Of a stretch of DNA of 64,000 nucleotides, positions 7,936-15,995 are shown in pieces. The notes under the pieces are model-generated. The model worked only from the letters and a program-made list of their open reading frames with translations, did not search any database and had not been told where the DNA came from. Location of the stretch: assembly GCF_016629525.1 (NCBI RefSeq), contig NZ_AP024269.1, forward strand, positions 4,414,001 to 4,478,000, given 5' to 3'. Numbering within the stretch: position 1 is the first letter of the stretch; each line of letters opens with the position of its first letter. The position numbers were made by a program, and so were the translations under genes. The DNA comes from Kaistia sp. 32K. GTDB taxonomy: Bacteria > Pseudomonadota > Alphaproteobacteria > Rhizobiales > Kaistiaceae.

Positions 7936-9258
7936 ATGTCGCGGTCGCGAAACGTGTGGGGCGGCGTCAGCCGTCGCGGATTCATTCAGGGCGCGGCCGC
8001 CGCGGCCATGCTGCCGTTGCTGGCGAGCGCCGGCTTCGCCGCCGACAAGCCGCTGGCCGGGCAGAGCCTGAACCTGCTCGTCATCCAGCCGCACACCGTG
8101 TCCGGCAACAAGCTGGCGGCGGATTTCGAGGCCGCGACCGGCGCCAAGGTCAACGTCACCGTCGTTCCCTACGACCAGATCCAGGCCAAGGCGACGCTCG
8201 ACGTCCAGTCCGGCGTCAACGAGTTCGACGTCGTCGACTACTGGTATCCGACCAAGGGCCAGCTCGCCGACGATGGCGTGATCGCCGACGTGACCGAGTG
8301 GATCGAGCGCGACAAGGCCGAGGTCAAGCCGGACGATTTCCTGCCGCTGGTCTACGACGCCTACACGCTGCAGGACGGCAAGCGCTACGGCCTGCCCTAT
8401 GACGGCGACGCGCATCTCCTGTTCTACAACAAGGAGATCCTCGACCGGAACGGCGTCGCCGTGCCGAAGACCTGGGAAGAGTATCAGGCGGCCATCGAGA
8501 AGATCACCGCGGCCGAATCCAAGAACGGCATCTATGGCGCGGCCGTGCTCGGCGGCAAGGCGCCGATCATCATCGGCTCGAGCTACGCCAACCGCCTCGC
8601 CGGCTTCGGCGGCAAGTTCCTGAACGACGACGGCACCTCGGCGCTCGACAGCGAGGCGGCGGTCGCCGCCGCGAAGGCGCTCGTCGCCGCGGGTCCCGCT
8701 GCGCTGCCGACGCCGCTCGAGACCCGCTTCGAAGAGGGCCTGCCGGCCTTCCTCGGCGGCAAGGTCGGCTTCATCGAGTTCTGGAGCGATCTCGGCGTCT
8801 ACGCCCAGGATCCGAAGGGCTCGCAGATCGTCGACAAGTGGGGCGTGACGCAGATCCCGGTCGGCGGCAGCAACACCCAGCCGCGCCTGGCGCTCAACGC
8901 CGGCTTCGCGCTCGGCGTGTCGTCCGGTTCGACCAAGAAGGACGCCGCCTGGCAGCTGGTCAAGTTCGCGACCAGCCCGGAATACCAGGAGGAGCTGGTG
9001 CTCCTGTCCGGCAGCGGCATCGATCCGGCCCGCCAGTCGGTGCTGTCCTCGGAGAAGTACAAGGCCTTCGCGCCGCAGGTGCAGGAAGCGCTTTCGAACG
9101 CGCTCGGCCAGAGCCTGCCCTGGCCGACGACGCCTGCCTCGCCGAAGCTGCAGCAGGCGCTCGCCGACGAGCTGGCGCTGGCGCTCGCCGGCACCAAGAC
9201 CGCCGAAGAGGCGATCAAGGACGCCCACGCCCAGTGGCAGCAGATCCTCGCCGAGTAA
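7936..9258 (+). CDS. ABC importer substrate-binding protein, family 1 (sugar/polyol type)
   Basis: 440 residues, the length of MalE/UgpB-type binding proteins. The N-terminus carries a Tat-like signal (SRRGFIQG at residues 12-19, then a hydrophobic run, cleavage near GFA-AD), so the protein is probably exported folded to the periplasm. The mature protein has the two-lobe pattern of this family (LLVIQPHTVSGNKL, YDQIQAKATLDVQSG, YGLPYDGDAHLLFYNKEIL, AWQLVKFATSPEYQEELV). AGGAG precedes the ATG. Two permease genes follow after a double hairpin, but no ATPase gene, so an ATPase encoded elsewhere must serve it. The downstream kinase, phosphatase and GlpD-like genes suggest a sugar, sugar alcohol or thiosugar ligand. 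Confidence 0.88.
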   Translation: MSRSRNVWGGVSRRGFIQGAAAAAMLPLLASAGFAADKPLAGQSLNLLVIQPHTVSGNKLAADFEAATGAKVNVTVVPYDQIQAKATLDVQSGVNEFDVVDYWYPTKGQLADDGVIADVTEWIERDKAEVKPDDFLPLVYDAYTLQDGKRYGLPYDGDAHLLFYNKEILDRNGVAVPKTWEEYQAAIEKITAAESKNGIYGAAVLGGKAPIIIGSSYANRLAGFGGKFLNDDGTSALDSEAAVAAAKALVAAGPAALPTPLETRFEEGLPAFLGGKVGFIEFWSDLGVYAQDPKGSQIVDKWGVTQIPVGGSNTQPRLALNAGFALGVSSGSTKKDAAWQLVKFATSPEYQEELVLLSGSGIDPARQSVLSSEKYKAFAPQVQEALSNALGQSLPWPTTPASPKLQQALADELALALAGTKTAEEAIKDAHAQWQQILAE

Positions 9259-9273
9259 GTCGTTGATTTGACG

Positions 9274-9311
9274 GGATCCCGTCCGCCCTGGCGGCCGGGA
9301 TCCTCGTTTTT
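9274..9311 (+). terminator. Terminator-like hairpin after the binding-protein gene (first of two)
   Basis: Arms GGATCCCG and CGGGATCC enclose a further GC-rich stem, and TTTTT ends at 9311. It lies just after the binding-protein stop codon, before the permease genes. It probably stops part of the transcripts, so that more receptor than permease is made. Confidence 0.65.
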
Positions 9312-9322
9312 GGCAGAGCATG

Positions 9323-9355
9323 CCCACCCGCTCCGGCGGGTGGGATCTTTCTTTT
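9323..9355 (+). terminator. Second terminator-like hairpin in tandem
   Basis: A perfect 9-bp stem (CCCACCCGC with GCGGGTGGG), TCCG loop, followed by ATCTTTCTTTT. The word CAGAGCATGC stands on both sides of it (ending at 9322 and 9368), so the hairpin lies between two short direct repeats. Confidence 0.6.
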
Positions 9356-9469
9356 GTGACAGAGCATGCTAATGGCGTCGCGACCGTCGCCGTGCCATCC
9401 GGGTCCGGCGTCGCCAACGCAGGATCGCAGCTGGGCGGCTTGAAGCGCCTCGCCCGCCAGAGGACAAGC

Positions 9470-10417
9470 ATGACCAGCATCCCTGAGGCCGAACGAGCCG
9501 GAAGAGGCCGTCTTGCCGCCGCGCCGGAGAAAGCCTCCGTCTCGCCGCGCGACTGGCGGAACGCGCTCTGGGTCGCGCCGCTGGTGTTCTCGCTGATCGT
9601 GACGACGGTCTATCCCACGATCTTTCTTGTTAGCCTCGCGTTAACCAAAAGCACGCTCGGCAAGCCGTTCGGCGCCTTTGTCGGCCTGAAGCCCATCACC
9701 CGGGCGCTGTTCGACCCGAATTTCCACAGCGCCGTGTTGAAGAGCGTCCTCTTCGCCTTCTCGTCGGCGATCGTCGAGCTCGTCATCGGCTTCGCGCTGG
9801 CGAGCCTGTTCGTCGCCCTGCTCAAGGCCGGCCGCTACCTGCTCACCCTCGTGTTGCTGCCGCTGATGACGCCACCGGTGATGGTCGGCATCGCCTGGAA
9901 GCTGATACTCGCGCCCTCCGGCGGCCTGCTGAACGGCATCCTGCTCTCGTGGGGCGTCATCGACCAACCGATGTCGTTCCTGGCCAGCCCGGTTCCGGCC
10001 TGGCTCTCGATCGGCGTCGCCGATCTTTGGCAGTGGGTGCCGTTCGTGACGATCCTCTGCTTCGCCGCACTGGTCAGCCTGCCGGACGGCGTGCGCGAGG
10101 CGGCGCAGATCGACGGCGCCGGCCCCTGGCAGCGGCTCCGCCATGTGATCCTGCCGCTGGTCGCCGCCCCCCTCGCCTCGATCTTCCTCCTGAAGCTGAT
10201 CATCGGCTTCAAGCTGTTCGACCTCGTCTATGTGCTGACCTTCGGCGGTCCCGGCTTCACCACCACCAACGCCACCTTCGGCATCTGGCGGCTCGCCTTC
10301 GAGCAGTTCGACGTCGGCCGCGCCGCCGCCCAGACGCTGATCTTCGCCATCGTCATCGGCATCGTCACCATCCCCGTCGTGCGGCTGCACAAGCGGGCGT
10401 CGGAGTATTATTCATGA
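9470..10417 (+). CDS. ABC importer permease (MalF/UgpA type)
   Basis: 315 residues from the ATG at 9470, which has AGAGGA 6 nt upstream; an ATG at 9320 in the same frame would run through the second terminator hairpin and is unlikely. Six transmembrane segments are visible, starting at about residue 30 (ALWVAPLVFSLIVTTVYP). The EAA coupling motif is REAAQIDGAGPWQRLRHVILPL. A type I sugar-importer membrane subunit that pairs with the next gene product. It overlaps the next gene by 4 nt. Confidence 0.9.
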   Translation: MTSIPEAERAGRGRLAAAPEKASVSPRDWRNALWVAPLVFSLIVTTVYPTIFLVSLALTKSTLGKPFGAFVGLKPITRALFDPNFHSAVLKSVLFAFSSAIVELVIGFALASLFVALLKAGRYLLTLVLLPLMTPPVMVGIAWKLILAPSGGLLNGILLSWGVIDQPMSFLASPVPAWLSIGVADLWQWVPFVTILCFAALVSLPDGVREAAQIDGAGPWQRLRHVILPLVAAPLASIFLLKLIIGFKLFDLVYVLTFGGPGFTTTNATFGIWRLAFEQFDVGRAAAQTLIFAIVIGIVTIPVVRLHKRASEYYS

Positions 10418-11229
10418 CGCGCCCGTCGACCCGCATCCTGCAGGCGTTCGCCGCCCTCCTCGCCGTCGGCTTCTTCCTGCTGCCGGTCGCCTACCTGCTC
10501 TCGGTCTCGTTCAAACGGCCGGACGACGTGCTGACGGGCCGCTTCTGGCCCACCGACCCGACGCTCGCCAACTGGCCGGCCGCCTTCGAAGCGACGTCGC
10601 TCTCGACCTTCATCCTGAACTCGGTCGTCGTCTCGGTGCTGTCCGGCGTCCTCACCATCGCCATCACGCTGCCCGCCGCCTATGCGATGATCCGGCTCGG
10701 CATCGGCAAGAAGTTCCTGCCGCAGGCGACGCTCGCGAGCTACATCGCGCCGCCGATCGTCGCGCTGCTCCCCTTCTTCTTCCTGCTGAAGACGATCGGG
10801 CTCCTCAACACCCATGCCGGGCTGATCCTGGTCAACGGCCTCCTCAACATCCCGGTCGCCTTCTGGCTGATCGCGCCCTTCCTGCGCCGGGTTCCGGCCG
10901 AGATCGAGGAAGCGGCGGCGCTCGATGGCGCGAACCGCTTCCGCACGCTCGTCTCGATCGTCGCGCCGATGATTGCGCCCGGCATCGCCGCGACCTCGAT
11001 CATCGTCATCATCCTGAGCTTCAACGAGTTTCTGCTGGCGTCCGGGCTGACACTCTCCGACAGCATGCGCACGCTCACCGTCGGCATCTCGCTGTTCCAG
11101 GGCGACCGGCTCGTCAATTTCGGCCAGATGGCCGCCGCTTCCCTTGCCGGCATCGTGCCGATCTATGCCATCGCCCTCCTGATGCAGAAGCATCTGGTCG
11201 AGGGTCTTGCGCATGGTGGCGTAAAATGA
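10414..11229 (+). CDS. ABC importer permease (MalG/UgpE type)
   Basis: 271 residues. The ATG at 10414 overlaps the stop of the first permease (ATGA). Six hydrophobic segments; the coupling loop is EEAAALDGANRFRTLVSIVAPM. It forms the heterodimeric channel with the preceding permease. After it comes the kinase gene, 25 nt on, and not an ATPase gene. Family importers of this kind often share a common ATPase such as MsmK or UgpC, so the missing gene does not mean the system is dead. Confidence 0.9.
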   Translation: MTRPSTRILQAFAALLAVGFFLLPVAYLLSVSFKRPDDVLTGRFWPTDPTLANWPAAFEATSLSTFILNSVVVSVLSGVLTIAITLPAAYAMIRLGIGKKFLPQATLASYIAPPIVALLPFFFLLKTIGLLNTHAGLILVNGLLNIPVAFWLIAPFLRRVPAEIEEAAALDGANRFRTLVSIVAPMIAPGIAATSIIVIILSFNEFLLASGLTLSDSMRTLTVGISLFQGDRLVNFGQMAAASLAGIVPIYAIALLMQKHLVEGLAHGGVK

Positions 11230-11254
11230 TGTCAAGGCGCGATCAGGAGGATCC

Positions 11255-12562
11255 ATGTCCGCAGTTTTGAACGCCCGCACCGACGGCTACCGCGTCCTGG
11301 CCCAGGCCGACATCATCCCGCATCTCAACACCATGCCGGAGATCGCCGCGATCCTCGGCGGCGCGCCGTCGCAATGGACGATCCGTGACGTCGCCGACGG
11401 CTACATGAACGCGGTCTTCCTCGTCGATGGCCCGAAGGGCGGCATCTGCGCCAAGCAGGCGCTCCCCTGGGTGCGCTATCACGGCGAGAGCTGGCCGCTG
11501 TCGGAGGACCGGGCGTTCTTCGAGGCGAGCTACATGCGCCGGCTCGATCCAATCGTAGGTCCCCTCGCGCCAAAACTGCTGCATTTCGATCCGAGCCTGC
11601 AGTTCCTGGTGATCGAGAAGCTCACGCCGCACATCGTGCTGCGCGGCGAGCTGATCGAGGGTCGCCGCTACCCGAAGGCGTCCGAGGATGTCGGCCGCTA
11701 TGTCGCGCTGGCCGCTTTCCACACCTCCGATCTCGGCGTGCCGTTCGAGCGCAAGTTCGAGGATATCGGCCTCTTCGCCGGCAATCACTCGCTGCTCCGC
11801 ATCAGCGTCGACCTGATCTTCCTCGACCCCTATCTCGAGACCTGGCGCAACCGCTTCGTGCCCGAGCTCGGCGCCTGGGCGAAGGCGTTCCGCGAGGATG
11901 TCGAGCTCAAGACGGCGGTCGCCCGCCATCGCAACGCCTTCCTCAGCAACCGCCAGGCGCTGCTGCATGGCGATCTGCATTCCGGCTCGGTGATGGTGAC
12001 CGAGGACGACACCCGCGTCATCGACGGCGAATTCTCGACCTTCGGCCCGATCGGCTTCGACCTCGGCGCCTATGCGGCGAACCTGATCCTGAACTGGTAC
12101 GCGCAGGGCGGCTATGACCGCCCGGTCGAGGAGCGCGACAGCCACCGCCAGTGGCTGCTCGAGCAGGTCGCCGTGCTCTGGGACACCTTCCGGCGCGAAT
12201 TCCTCGCCCTTTGGGAACAAAACCCCGACGCCGGCGGCGACGGCTATCCGGCGGCGCATTTCTCCGGCCCGGCCGGCGCCGCCCGCCTCGCGACCCTTCG
12301 GCGCGACTATGTCGACGCGATCTTCGCCGATTTCGTCGCCTTCGCCGCGATCAAGATGATCCGCCGCGTGCTCTCCTACGCGCAAATCGCCGATTTCGGC
12401 GTGATCGAGGACACCAAGCTCCGGGCCGAGATGCAGGCGAACGCGCTGGCCTTCGCCCGCGAAGTGCTGACGAACCCCGCCCGCTTCGCCGATCTCGGCG
12501 CCTTCCTCGACGCGGTGCCCCGCTTCGAGGGCGCCGGCCTCGATCCCCTCGCCCGGAGCTGA
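11255..12562 (+). CDS. mtnK: 5-methylthioribose kinase-like protein (MtnK family)
   Basis: 435 residues, a normal length for MtnK, an APH-fold kinase that phosphorylates 5-methylthioribose at O1 in the methionine salvage pathway. The catalytic loop is LLHGDLHSGSVMV and the metal-binding segment IDGEFSTFGPIGFDLGAYAANLILNW, both placed as in MtnK. Some positions differ from the usual form (HGDLHTGS, DPEFAFYGPMGFD), so a related pentose such as 5-deoxyribose or another sugar is possible. GGAGG lies upstream of the ATG. It follows the ABC importer permease directly and precedes an MtnC-like phosphatase. MtnA, MtnB and MtnD are not in the window. Confidence 0.85.
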   Translation: MSAVLNARTDGYRVLAQADIIPHLNTMPEIAAILGGAPSQWTIRDVADGYMNAVFLVDGPKGGICAKQALPWVRYHGESWPLSEDRAFFEASYMRRLDPIVGPLAPKLLHFDPSLQFLVIEKLTPHIVLRGELIEGRRYPKASEDVGRYVALAAFHTSDLGVPFERKFEDIGLFAGNHSLLRISVDLIFLDPYLETWRNRFVPELGAWAKAFREDVELKTAVARHRNAFLSNRQALLHGDLHSGSVMVTEDDTRVIDGEFSTFGPIGFDLGAYAANLILNWYAQGGYDRPVEERDSHRQWLLEQVAVLWDTFRREFLALWEQNPDAGGDGYPAAHFSGPAGAARLATLRRDYVDAIFADFVAFAAIKMIRRVLSYAQIADFGVIEDTKLRAEMQANALAFAREVLTNPARFADLGAFLDAVPRFEGAGLDPLARS

Positions 12563-12570
12563 GCCCGCCC

Positions 12571-13266
12571 ATGACCCATTTGACCTTCACTCCGGACGTG
12601 GTGCTGCTCGACATCGAGGGCACGATCAGTTCGCAGTCGCATGTGACCAACGTCCTCTACGCCTATCTGCGCGAGCGCCTGCCGGCCTATGTCGCCGAGC
12701 ACCGCGACGATCCCGTCATCCAGAAGATCCTCGCCGATACGATCGCCCTCTCCGGCACGGACGAGGACCCGGTCGAGACACTTCTCGGCTGGCTCGCCGA
12801 GGACAAGAAGGCGCCGCCGCTGAAGAAGATCCAGGGCCTGATCTGGGAGCACGGCTACGCCGAGGGCGCCTTCACCGGCCACATCTTCGACGATGCGCTC
12901 GCCGCGCTCCAGCGCTGGCACGCCGCCGGCGTTCCGCTCTACATCTTCTCCTCCGGTTCGATCCAGTCGCAGGTGCAGTTCTTCCAGTTCAACCAGGCCG
13001 GCGATCTGCGCTCCCTGTTCAACGGTCATTTCGACACCGACACCGGCGCCAAGGTCGAGACGGCCTCCTATGGCAAGATTGCCGAGGCGATCGGCGTCGC
13101 GCCGGAACGGCTGCTGTTCTTCTCCGACAATCCGCGCGAGCTGGTCGCAGCGACGGCGGCCAAGCTGCCCGTCGTGCATGTCCTGCGCGAGGACACGGCG
13201 CCCGACGCGCGCTTCCCGGAAATCCGCTCCTTCGACGAAGTGGAGCTGGGACCGAGGGCCAATTGA
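12571..13266 (+). CDS. mtnC: Enolase-phosphatase E1-like protein (MtnC family, HAD fold)
   Basis: 231 residues, the length of MtnC, the HAD-fold enolase-phosphatase that makes acireductone in methionine salvage. Motif I is LLDIEGT (DxEGT, the MtnC form of DxDGT), motif II is the IFSSGS segment and motif IV is LFFSDNPREL. The region after motif I (ISSQSHVTN) departs from the usual TTPISFV, so the substrate may not be the standard one. The ATG at 12571 lies 9 nt after the kinase stop. Its stop overlaps a TTG start of the next gene. Together with the MtnK-like kinase it makes a partial salvage set; alternatively both proteins have moved to another sugar phosphate. Confidence 0.82.
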   Translation: MTHLTFTPDVVLLDIEGTISSQSHVTNVLYAYLRERLPAYVAEHRDDPVIQKILADTIALSGTDEDPVETLLGWLAEDKKAPPLKKIQGLIWEHGYAEGAFTGHIFDDALAALQRWHAAGVPLYIFSSGSIQSQVQFFQFNQAGDLRSLFNGHFDTDTGAKVETASYGKIAEAIGVAPERLLFFSDNPRELVAATAAKLPVVHVLREDTAPDARFPEIRSFDEVELGPRAN

Positions 13267-14885
13267 ACCCCGGCCTGCCGACGCTCGACCGGCGGCGGAT
13301 GGAGGCGGAGATCGCCACCGACAACCGCTTCGACGCCGTCGTCATCGGCGGCGGCATCACCGGCGCCGGCACCTTTCGCGATCTCGCCCTGCAGGGCCTC
13401 CGCGTCCTTCTGGTGGAGCGCGACGATTTCGCCAGCGGCGCCAGCAACGCGCTGACCCGCATCGCGCATGGCGGCTTCCGCTATCTCGAGCGCGGCGACG
13501 TCGGCCTCGTGCGGGAATCGGTCATCGAGCGGGATCTCCTGATTGCCAACGCCCCGCATGTCATCCGGCCGATCCGGCAGGTCCTGCCGCTGCGCAGCCG
13601 CTTCGGCGGGTTGTTGGCCGCGCCCTTCCGCTTCCTGAAGCTATTGCCCGGCCACGGCATGCCGGGCGTCGTGCCGATGTGGATCGGCGTCCGTCTCTAC
13701 GAGGCCTTAGCGGGAAGCCGGCGCGCCATGGCGCGCGGCGGCGCGGCGATGGGCGAGCGGGCACGCCGCCTGTTTCCCTATCTCGGGCCAGAGGTCGCCG
13801 GGGTGGTCTGGACCTATGAGGGCCGCATCCACGCGCCGGAGCGGATCGCCGTCGAGCTCGTCGAGGACGGCGTCGCGGCGGGCAACCGCTCGGCCGCGCT
13901 GAACTATTGCCGGCTCGTCGCCGCCGAAGGAAACCGGCTGACGCTCGAACACACGCGGACCGGCACGCGGTTCGCCGTCGAGGCCGGCGTCGCGGTGAAT
14001 GCCGGCGGCGCGCATGCCGACAAGATCGCGGCGCTCTTCGACATCAGCGAGCGCATGACCGGCGGCGTCGCCGGCATCCATGTCGTGCTGGAGGCGCCCT
14101 CGATCGCCAGGGCGCTCGGGGACGATCTCTTCTTCTTCGAGGACCACAACGCCGACCCGGCCAAACGCCGGCTCTGCGTGCTCTACCGGCTCGGCGAGAA
14201 CCGCCTTCTGCTCGGCACCAACGAATTCGCCTGCGACGATCCCGACCAAGCGGGGATCGACGCGGCGGACGAGCAATATCTGCTCGACGCGCTCGCCGCC
14301 GCCCTGCCCGGCCATGGCCTCACCCGCGCCGACATCGTCGCGCGCCTGGTCGGCGTGCGGCCGCTGGTGAAATCGACCACGGCCGATCTCGCGAGCCGCA
14401 GCCGCAGCCACGCCATCTTCCGGCATCAGCCGACGGGCCTGCCGCTCGTCACCATCATCGGCGGCAAATGGACGACGTTCCGCCGCATGGCGGAAGACGC
14501 GGCTGACGCCGTGCTCGCAGAACTCGGCCGGGCCCGCACGCTTTCGACCGCGCATCTCGCCATCGGCGGCGGCCGGAATTTTCAGCGCGCCGATATCGTC
14601 CGGGAGCTGATGGCGAGCGGGCTCGACACCGGCCTCGCCGAACGCCTTGCCGACACCTATGGCAGCCGCGCGACGCGGGTAGCGGAATGGATCCGGAGCG
14701 AGGGCGCGGAGCCGGTCTCGGCCGACGGCCGCCTGACGCGCGGCGAGATCGCCTTCTTCGCGGAAGCGGAACTCGCCGCGACAGTGGAAGACATCCTCCG
14801 CCGGCGCAGCGACCAGTTTTTCCGCGGGAGCGAGCTGGAGGCGCTGACGGCGCGGATCGCGGCCATCCTCGACAAGCGGCGGTAG
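13263..14885 (+). CDS. glpD: FAD-dependent glycerol-3-phosphate dehydrogenase family protein (GlpD-like)
   Basis: 540 residues. The start is either TTG at 13263, overlapping the mtnC stop (TTGA) with GAGGG upstream, or ATG at 13299. The FAD-binding Rossmann motif is VVIGGGITGAG near residue 28, followed by the family segment RIAHGGFRYLERGDVGLVRESVIERDLL; the C-terminal half has the VRPLVKS and GGKWTTFRRMAEDAAD motifs of GlpD. GlpD oxidises glycerol-3-phosphate to dihydroxyacetone phosphate at the inner membrane and passes electrons to quinones; relatives such as EryB act on other polyol phosphates. In this cassette (importer, kinase, phosphatase) it may oxidise the product of the kinase. It is probably the last gene of the operon. 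Confidence 0.85.
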   Translation: MNPGLPTLDRRRMEAEIATDNRFDAVVIGGGITGAGTFRDLALQGLRVLLVERDDFASGASNALTRIAHGGFRYLERGDVGLVRESVIERDLLIANAPHVIRPIRQVLPLRSRFGGLLAAPFRFLKLLPGHGMPGVVPMWIGVRLYEALAGSRRAMARGGAAMGERARRLFPYLGPEVAGVVWTYEGRIHAPERIAVELVEDGVAAGNRSAALNYCRLVAAEGNRLTLEHTRTGTRFAVEAGVAVNAGGAHADKIAALFDISERMTGGVAGIHVVLEAPSIARALGDDLFFFEDHNADPAKRRLCVLYRLGENRLLLGTNEFACDDPDQAGIDAADEQYLLDALAAALPGHGLTRADIVARLVGVRPLVKSTTADLASRSRSHAIFRHQPTGLPLVTIIGGKWTTFRRMAEDAADAVLAELGRARTLSTAHLAIGGGRNFQRADIVRELMASGLDTGLAERLADTYGSRATRVAEWIRSEGAEPVSADGRLTRGEIAFFAEAELAATVEDILRRRSDQFFRGSELEALTARIAAILDKRR

Positions 14886-14896
14886 CGCCGGCCTTC

Positions 14897-15044
14897 TTGA
14901 ACCTCCCCCTTGAGGGGAGGTCGAAAACGCCCTTCGCGTTTTCGGGAGGGGGACTTCGCACCGCTCGCGGCAAATCCGACGAAGACCCCCTCCCCAAGAC
15001 CGCCGACAGGCGGTCTTGACCCTCCCTCAAGGGGAGGGTTCAGG
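14897..15044. repeat. Repeat A, copy 1: composite of hairpins
   Basis: Starts with a TTGAACCTCCCC stretch and ends with GGGGAGGGTTCA, so the outer ends are inverted copies. Inside are two perfect 9-bp hairpins: CGAAAACGC/GCGTTTTCG and AAGACCGCC/GGCGGTCTT. A shortened relative lies at 54286-54345. This is the form of a non-coding palindromic element spread through a genome. Confidence 0.75.
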
Positions 15045-15072
15045 ACGTCGAGATCTCATTCTCAAATTGTAG

Positions 15073-15196
15073 GCCGTCATGCAGCGCTCGATTTCCATCA
15101 TCTGAGGTGCCCGAGCGCAGCTCGGGCCTCGAAGGACGCACGGTCTCTCTGCGTGCTTCGAGACGGCCCTGCGGGCCTCCTCAGCATGATGAGGTG
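15073..15196. repeat. Repeat B, copy 1
   Basis: Palindromic element running from GCCGTCATGC to CATGATGAGG. It includes GAGCGCAGCTC and inverted stretches CTCGAAGGACGCACG / TGCGTGCTTCGAG. A longer copy lies at 54382-54533 and is nearly the same outside a central 28-nt difference. Confidence 0.8.
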
Positions 15197-15279
15197 GGTT
15201 TCCTGCAAAGACGAGGCGAGAGGCGAAGGGGCAACATCGCCCTCATCGAGCGGATCGGATCGCGCCACCCTCCGCCATC

Positions 15280-15378
15280 ATCCCGGCGAAGGCCGGGATC
15301 CAGACACACCGGCCTATGGCCGATAGGCTGGGCCAATCTTTCCTGGCCAGTGTTCATGGGCCCCGGCCTTCGCCGGGG
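15280..15378. repeat. Inverted pair of a short GC-rich palindromic repeat
   Basis: ATCCCGGCGAAGGCCGGGAT at 15280-15299 and CCCCGGCCTTCGCCGGGG at 15361-15378 are related palindromes with opposite core orientation (GCGAAGGC against GCCTTCGC). Units of this kind are common between genes of alphaproteobacteria. Confidence 0.7.
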
Positions 15379-15492
15379 CGACGGTGCCCTGCCCATGGGC
15401 CGTGGGCTGCATGGAAGCACCGCAGATGCGGCGGTAGTACTTCAGGAAGCCGACCCGGACGTACCGGACCGGCTCCCTGCACTCCAGGAGGC

Positions 15493-15750
15493 TCAGAGGA
15501 CGTCGAGCTCGAGCTCGTCCGCCAGCGCCTCTTCCTTCTGCTCTTCCGTCAGGGTGATCTCCTCGGAGACCCCTTCGGCATCCTTCACGTCGAAGGTATC
15601 CGGCAGCTCGTCGTTCAGCGACCAGTAGGCGAGCATCGCCGCCTCGGTCCGGTTGCTGGCGATCACGTCGACGGTGATCGTGACCTGGAAATGGTCGCCT
15701 TCGAATTCCTCGAAGTCCGTGTCGAGTTCGGCTTCCGTCTTGTCCGACAT
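15493..15750 (-). CDS. Small acidic protein of unknown function
   Basis: 85 residues from the ATG at 15750, which has GGAGA at a good distance; a longer frame back to 15915 adds a Pro/Arg-rich part with no support. The protein is very acidic (DTDFEEFEGDHFQVTITVDV; tail EEQKEEALADELELDVL) and has no signal peptide or membrane segment. The middle (VDVIASNRTEAAMLAYWSLNDELPDTFDV) could form a small alpha/beta domain. I do not recognise a family. It stands alone, divergent from the DsbA-like gene, and ends at the repeat region. The clean SD site and the codon use support a real gene. Confidence 0.6.
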   Translation of the reverse strand: MSDKTEAELDTDFEEFEGDHFQVTITVDVIASNRTEAAMLAYWSLNDELPDTFDVKDAEGVSEEITLTEEQKEEALADELELDVL

Positions 15751-15995
15751 GTCTGTCTCCGCAGCTTTCTGGGAATCATGGATGAGGTTGCTTCTGCCCG
15801 ACCCCGGGGCTCTCCTACGCAGTTTGCGCTCCGGCGGGAAGGCCGATCCCGACGCCGCGGGCGCAACCCACACATCCGGCGGGCCGGCGAGAGCCAAATC
15901 CTGCGGGCCCTTCACAATCCTGCATGCCTTTCGAGATCCGATGTCCTAGGCTCGGGGAAGTGCCTGCCCGTCTACCAGTCCCAAAAGGTAATCTC

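Larger units (their letters stand above)
14886..15492. repeat. Repeat-rich intergenic region (three repeat families, no gene seen)
   Basis: 607 nt without a convincing gene. It holds repeat A (14897-15044), repeat B (15073-15196) and an inverted pair of the ATCCCGGCGAAGGCCGGGAT type (15280-15378), each listed separately. Short open frames here run through the palindromes and have no family features. The region also separates two + operons and may end transcription from the glpD side. Confidence 0.7.

Noticed and set aside
11255..13266. Complete methionine salvage pathway
   Set aside because: Only MtnK-like and MtnC-like proteins are present; MtnA, MtnB and MtnD are missing from the window.
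14897..15196. Insertion sequence
   Set aside because: No transposase frame and no clear target-site duplication; the features fit small palindromic repeats.
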